This document shows, piece by piece, positions 40,615-44,494 of a DNA stretch of 44,494 nt. Source of the stretch: Paenibacillus pinistramenti (lineage in GTDB: Bacteria; Bacillota; Bacilli; Paenibacillales; Paenibacillaceae); NCBI RefSeq assembly GCF_005869875.1, contig NZ_VAWG01000024.1, positions 1 through 44,494 of the forward strand. Direction: 5' to 3'. Below the pieces are notes generated by a model, which had not been told where the DNA came from, did not search any database, and saw nothing but the letters and a program-made list of their open reading frames with translations. How positions within the stretch are numbered: position 1 is the stretch's first letter; every line of letters begins with the position of its first letter. Made by a program: the position numbers and the translations under genes.

Positions 40615-42022
40615 CGCCACTGCCTCCTTCCGGCGGTAAACCGCCGTAATCTGCTGCCTCGTCCCGCTCCTGATCCATCTGCTTGAGCTCCGCGTTTGTG
40701 TCGCTTACCCATGGGTGATTGGCTACGATAGTTCGGGTGGAGATCACGCCGACACTGTTCTTGGCGTTGGTTACAGCCTCTGTCTCGTTGATCAGAATGT
40801 CACGATTGAAAATGGACTCGACGTCCTGGTCGCTGTAATCTGTGCCCGCCGTATTGGCGATATGGGTATCGACGAACCATAGAAGCTGCTCGAGCGCCGC
40901 CTGGAACTCGGACTCCATGTCGGACATGTCCATGTCCAGATCGGCGTACAGGAATTTCAGCGCGATGCCGGAGGCGTTCCCGACCTCCTGCCGCTACGTG
41001 TCGACCCCGCGGCCGAACTCGTAGATGTTTTTGCGGGTCTCCTCCATATGGTTCTGGTAGGCAGCCGTGTCGATCGTGATGCTGATCGTATCGACGCCCC
41101 CCTCGCCGTCCACAAAGGCCACCCGGTACATTGCGATATTCTTCCGAAACTCGCCGCCGCTCGTGCCGTTGTAATTCTTGACCACGTAAATGCTGTTCGG
41201 CAAGTCCTCCAGGTTGTTGGCATTGTCCGATTTCCGGCGGTCGTAGTCGTCGACCTGCTGCTTGATCAGGTCAATCAACGGCTGCTCCTCATCGTTATAC
41301 TTGAAGCAAATGAACGGCAGACGCTCCCAATTCATAGGCTTCGTCATCTCACCCTCCACATACGAGAAGTGACTGGTCTCTTCGATCAGCTTCAGCATAC
41401 CGTCGTCCTCGAACAGCTTCATTCCGGATTCGTCCCAGAACTGGATCCGCCGAACGACCCGCTTGCTCTTGGCCACATAGGTCTCAAAGTCGTAGATCCG
41501 AACGAACGCAGCCAGCTCCGTGTGCGCCGAATCGCGCCACAGCGGCAGGCACTCCTCCGGCTGCAGCCGCATGAAGGACAGCTCGCCTGCCTCGTTGTAG
41601 TAGACCTGTAGCCAGGCCTTGCCGCAATTGATGGCGTCCTTGCCCAGGTTCTTTAACATCCGGCGGAATCCCTTGTCGAAATAGCCGTCCAGTAGCTTCT
41701 GATAGGCGTCGTCTTCCGTCTTGGCCACGAATGGCCGAGAGAGCAGATAGCCGGTCTTCTGATCGACCAGCTTTCGGACAAAGCCGTGCGGGATCCGGTT
41801 ATCAGCCAAGTTATGCGCTTCAACCAGCCGGCCATCGTCGCCAATGGTCAGCCGGCGGCGATCCACGATGTCATTCTTTACGCGGTAGTACCGCTTGCCG
41901 GTCAGCATCAGTCGCCTATCTTCGGATGCCAGCCAGGCGCTGGTCTCGATCCGGATGATCTCCGGCTGGCTGAGCGGAGCGTTGGCGTCCAGGTTGTCCA
42001 GTATTTCCTGCAGAGTGCTCAT
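40580..42022 (-). pseudogene. Phage portal protein (SPP1 gp6-like), interrupted by an amber codon
   Basis: The portal forms the dodecameric DNA gate of the head. The frame has 481 codons from ATG 42022 (GAGGAGG upstream). It starts MSTLQEILDNLD, with LMLTGKRYYRVKNDIVDRRR, NRIPHGFVRKLVDQKTGYLLSRPF, and the helical stem region. An in-frame TAG at 40994-40996 (after FGRGVDT) cuts it after 342 residues. The same frame then continues with QEVGNASGIALKFLYADLD and the expected C terminus. No frameshift is involved. SPP1 gp6 has about 500 aa, so the full frame has the right length. The truncated product lacks the crown/clip-following C terminus and should be inactive. Confidence 0.88.
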
Positions 42023-42035
42023 AGGCCCCCTCCTC

Positions 42036-42105
42036 TCGTTATTTCTTGAAGCTAACACCGCCGCGCGGCATGTCGTCCTCGAGCGCGTACCGGCATTGGT
42101 CGAGA
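42036..42105 (-). pseudogene. C-terminal stub of the terminase large subunit
   Basis: Directly upstream of the portal, the minus strand encodes NNLDQCRYALEDDMPRGGVS followed by FKK and a stop. It resembles the last residues of TerL (the conserved DALRYAL-like C-terminal segment) and has the correct position. Upstream homology ends near 42105, where the integrase region of the opposite strand begins, marking the deletion junction. Confidence 0.5.
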
Positions 42106-42195
42106 TTATTTATCTCAGGCAGTCAAGTATTAGGGGAACAAGAGGAAACCGGGGTACTTTTCTTAATCCGAGATTTAGCAAAGAAGAAGTAAATC

Positions 42196-43412
42196 ATGTC
42201 TTACACAGAACATTTAGGCGGCAACAAATACCGGCTATGCGCCACAAACCCAACCAAGGCAACCAGAAAGCTCGTGAGCAAGTCTGTAACCGTGCCGGAG
42301 GACATTTGCACGTTCGGTCCGTAAAACACAAGCCTGGCTGAGACTGGAGCTTGCGAAGTGGGAAGAAGAAGTCGAATTGGGAACTGTGCAGGGCCGAATC
42401 GAGAAGATAAGCTTTAAGGATTTCGTTCCGCAATGGAAAAAAGGCTATGCCAATCAGCACATGGGTGATAATACTCGCCGTAATGTCATGGGGTATGTTG
42501 ATTCCTATCTCATGCCTGAGTTCGGGGTTGTCCGCCTGGATCAGATCCGCCCTCTTCACCTGGTCACCTTCTTCGCCGGCTTGATCCGGAAGGATGAGAA
42601 GCTGATGGCCACCAATACCAAGCTGAACATTTATAAGGCAGCCAAGAGCATTTTTGATGCTGCAGCTGTTTGATGCTGCAGCTGATTGGAAGGTCATCAA
42701 AGAGAACCCCATGGACGGAGTGCAGCGGCCGACGATCGGCAAGAAAGAGAAAAAAGCCATGAAGACAATCAAGAAGAACTACACCACTCACAAGAGGTTG
42801 AGACGCTCTTGGCGGCGTTCTACGCCCTCCCTACCCATTGGAGGCTGTATTTCACCGGGGTGATGCTTGGCGGCTTTAGACGGGGCGAGTTATTGGCCGT
42901 TGAGTGGCCAAACGTGGATTATGAGCAAGGAGCGATCTACATTGAGAACCAAATCACCTTTGACGAAGACGGAAATAAGATTGAAGCTGAAGTAAAGACA
43001 GAGGAATCAGAAGGCTGGGTCGCCATGCCAAAATGGTACATGGAGGAGCTGCGGCGTTATGAACGGGAGTGGGGAGAAGCTCAGCTGCAAGAACTGGGAA
43101 GGCGGAGACAAGCAGTATATCTTCCACGGCGGTCGTGGCGTGATGTACTATCCTAATACTCCCTCTCTAACCTGGAGACGCTTCATGGCTACGCATAACC
43201 TTCCTCCTGTCAAACTACACGACTTACGGCATACAGCAGGCATGCTATTGCGCGAGAGCGGCGCAGACCTTAAGACGATCCAGGAGCGGCTGCGGCACAC
43301 CAAGATCGGTATGACCGCAGATATTTACACGCATGAATCTGAGATCATCAGCCGCGAAGCTGCGGACCGGTTAGAGGGGCTGCAGCCAAAACAGCAGAAA
43401 TTTGCCCCATGA
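42196..43412 (+). pseudogene. Tyrosine recombinase (phage integrase), multiply frameshifted
   Basis: Fragments in different frames together cover a full tyrosine integrase. They comprise the N-terminal arm-binding part from MSYTEHLGGNKYRL, the core-binding domain (KISFKDFVPQWKKGYANQH), and the catalytic domain with Arg in GGFRRGELL, HDLRHTAG, RLRHTKIGM and the nucleophile Tyr in TADIYTHES. Lesions include a frame break with stop near 42322, a 16-bp tandem duplication at 42653-42684, a 2-bp insertion near 42790 and a 1-bp shift near 43093. All active-site residues are still encoded, so decay is recent. The gene faces its target tRNA-Gly. Confidence 0.9.
42653..42684 (+). repeat. 16-bp tandem duplication inside the integrase
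   Basis: TTTGATGCTGCAGCTG is repeated exactly (42653-42668, 42669-42684). Removing one copy restores the reading frame from SIFDAA into DWKVIKENPMDGV. Confidence 0.95.
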
Positions 43413-43462
43413 ATTGCCCCATAAAACAAAAGAAGTCATGGCTGTGACGAATTTTTCGCAAG

Positions 43463-43489
43463 AAAAAAACCCTTGCGGCACAAGGGTTT
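43463..43489 (-). terminator. Element-borne terminator downstream of tRNA-Gly
   Basis: Stem AAACCCTTG/CAAGGGTTT (43467-43489) with a 5-nt loop, followed on the minus strand by TTTTTTTC. It ends the rRNA-tRNA transcript just inside the element. Confidence 0.85.
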
Positions 43490-43500
43490 CAGCTACTTTT

Positions 43501-43554
43501 TAATTTGGAGCGGGTGATGGGAATCGAACCCACGCTACCAGCTTGGAAGGCTGG
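43501..43554. repeat. Right attachment site (attR) in tRNA-Gly
   Basis: The 48-bp core (43501-43548) is identical to attL at 35523-35570. It covers the 3' half of the functional tRNA-Gly, so integration restored the tRNA. Confidence 0.92.
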
Positions 43555-43579
43555 AGTTCTACCATTGAACTACACCCGC
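43506..43579 (-). tRNA. tRNA-Gly (anticodon TCC)
   Basis: A 74-nt cloverleaf with acceptor GCGGGTG/CACCCGC, anticodon loop CTTCCAA and encoded CCA. Last tRNA of the rRNA operon and integration target of the prophage. Confidence 0.97.
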
Positions 43580-43589
43580 AAATTATAAA

Positions 43590-43666
43590 TGGTCGGGATG
43601 ACACGATTCGAACATGCGACCCCCTGGTCCCAAACCAGGTGCTCTACCAAGCTGAGCTACATCCCG
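43590..43666 (-). tRNA. tRNA-Pro (anticodon TGG)
   Basis: A 77-nt cloverleaf with acceptor CGGGATG/CATCCCG, anticodon loop TTTGGGA and encoded CCA. Confidence 0.97.
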
Positions 43667-43676
43667 AGATTAGATA

Positions 43677-43760
<84 letters not shown>

Positions 43761-43792
43761 ATATTTAATTTAAATGCCACTTATAAGATAAA

Positions 43793-43869
43793 TGGCGGAA
43801 CCGACGGGATTCGAACCCGCGATCTCCTGCGTGACAGGCAGGCATGTTAGGCCTCTACACCACGGTTCC
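43793..43869 (-). tRNA. tRNA-Asp (anticodon GTC)
   Basis: A 77-nt cloverleaf with acceptor GGAACCG/CGGTTCC, anticodon loop CTGTCAC and encoded CCA. Confidence 0.97.
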
Positions 43870-43880
43870 AAGAGTTATTA

Positions 43881-43955
43881 TGGTGACCCGTAGGGGATTC
43901 GAACCCCTGTTACCTCCGTGAAAGGGAGGTGTCTTAACCCCTTGACCAACGGGCC
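43881..43955 (-). tRNA. tRNA-Glu (anticodon TTC)
   Basis: A 75-nt cloverleaf with acceptor GGCCCGT/ACGGGTC (one G-T pair), anticodon loop CTTTCAC and encoded CCA. First tRNA after 5S. Confidence 0.97.
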
Positions 43956-43985
43956 TTATTAAAAATATGTATTCCTAGAAGGAAT

Positions 43986-44102
43986 GCTTGGCGGCGTCCT
44001 ACTCTCCCAGGACCCTGCGGTCCAAGTACCATCGGCGCTGGAGGGCTTAACGGTCGTGTTCGGGATGGGTACGTGTGGAACCCCTCCGCCATCGCCACCA
44101 AA
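43986..44102 (-). rRNA. rrf: 5S rRNA
   Basis: A 117-nt gene starting TTTGGTGGCGATGGCGGAGG and ending with the complementary GCCGCCAAGC stem. It contains the conserved CCGAACACGACCGTTAAGCC segment. It is complete and is followed by five tRNAs. Confidence 0.97.
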
Positions 44103-44392
44103 CGCGCATTTACAACGTAAATGCTTCATTCAGGTTACAGCATCGCCAAATGCTGAAAGCTCGTCTTACTAAGTGTAATTGCTTGAATTACACAAGCTAA
44201 ACTTTGCTCCCTGAAAACTGGATACGAAACAATCATCTACGAATTAGCCCTTACTCCGTTCCGGGGTCCCCGAAAAGTAATCGGAATTACCTTCGAAGCC
44301 TCACGTCACTTTTTGGGGTATCTTTCTGGGCCCCGCCAAAGTACTCGGAATCCGCTTCGTCAGCTTTTTCTTCACTTTGGTGGGTACTTTTT
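44103..44392 (-). other. 23S-5S spacer
   Basis: Transcribed spacer without a tRNA. It contains CAGTTTTCAGGGAGCAAAG (minus, about 44206-44224), complementary to the TGAAAACTG box found in the rRNA leader, and a hairpin with CCCACCAAAGTGAAG/CTTTGGCGGGG-like arms that probably forms a processing stem. Confidence 0.6.
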
Positions 44393-44494
44393 GGATAAGC
44401 CCTCGACCGATTAGTACTGGTCAGCTCCATGCATTGCTGCACTTCCACCCCCAGCCTATCTACCTCGTCGTCTTCAAGGGGTCTTACTAATTGG
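44393..44494 (-). rRNA. rrl: 23S rRNA, 3' end only (gene runs off the right edge)
   Basis: The minus strand ends with ACTAATCGGTCGAGGGCTTA, the conserved 23S 3' terminus, preceded by the typical GGTTGATAGGC-like helix region. About 100 nt are present. Confidence 0.95.

Larger units (their letters stand above)
35523..43554. mobile_element. Decayed prophage integrated in tRNA-Gly
   Basis: The element spans 7,978 bp between direct repeats. The integrase pseudogene sits next to the intact tRNA-Gly and points toward it, as in tRNA-targeted phages. The structural genes run on the minus strand in phage order: terminase stub, portal, small protein, MuF minor head, small protein, scaffold, decoration, major capsid, HeH protein, connector stub. 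Lysogeny, replication, tail and lysis genes are absent. Breakpoints lie within the terminase and the connector, so internal deletions removed both sides of the head module. It cannot excise or assemble on its own. Confidence 0.9.

Noticed and set aside
40994..40996. Programmed amber read-through in the portal gene
   Set aside because: Portal proteins of this family are made as single products, and the rest of the element is decayed, so a nonsense mutation is simpler.

Overview
The window looks like Paenibacillus or a close relative in the Bacillales. The evidence is T-box and FMN riboswitch control, sigma-A promoters, AGGAGG-type ribosome binding sites with some TTG/GTG starts, the YoaS-YozG-YoaT cluster known from Bacillus subtilis, a HelD-type RNA polymerase recycling motor and a CcpA/XylR-type xylose locus. 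No database search was possible, so the genus is an inference.

The window spans the interval between two rRNA operons in the same (minus) orientation. The left edge holds the first ~40 nt of a 16S gene with two upstream promoters. The right edge holds the 3' end of a 23S gene, a complete 5S and five tRNAs (Glu, Asp, Leu, Pro, Gly).

From 0.6 to 34.7 kb the genes are ordinary chromosomal ones, mostly short operons. Central carbon metabolism includes gpmA, rpiA, gluconokinase, 6-phosphogluconolactonase, xylA-xylB with a divergent xylR, and aldose 1-epimerase, so several steps feeding or using the pentose phosphate pathway lie close together. Aromatic biosynthesis is represented by a chorismate mutase-DAHP synthase fusion behind a T-box whose specifier reads as UUC (Phe). 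Transporters include three MFS proteins, an AI-2E family protein, an ArAE family protein and a DMT protein behind an FMN riboswitch. Regulators include PadR, MarR, ArsR, a Cro/C1-type protein and a lone LytTR domain. Other genes encode a HelD-like ATPase, a secreted NlpC/P60 lipoprotein, an SGNH esterase, an aminoglycoside 6-adenylyltransferase-like protein and a BtrH-like protein.

From 35.52 to 43.55 kb an ~8 kb element is integrated in the 3' end of tRNA-Gly and is bounded by a 48-bp perfect direct repeat. It is a decayed prophage. It keeps an SPP1/lambda-like head module (portal, MuF minor head protein, scaffold, decoration, major capsid, HeH protein). The terminase is cut to a C-terminal stub, the head-tail connector is truncated, the portal has an in-frame amber codon and the integrase carries at least four lesions. 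In contrast, the 606-aa MuF protein is intact, carries a C-terminal zincin-like metallopeptidase domain (HEFGH) and overlaps an unrecognised 53-codon gene. This toxin-like pair is the most interesting candidate system here.

Other points worth a second look are an orphan transcription unit (consensus promoter to strong terminator, ~120 nt, no ORF) at 7.70-7.86 kb, the FMN-riboswitch DMT transporter, an arsR that appears leaderless with its operator between -35 and -10, and two independent exact 16-bp tandem duplications in or near the decaying element.
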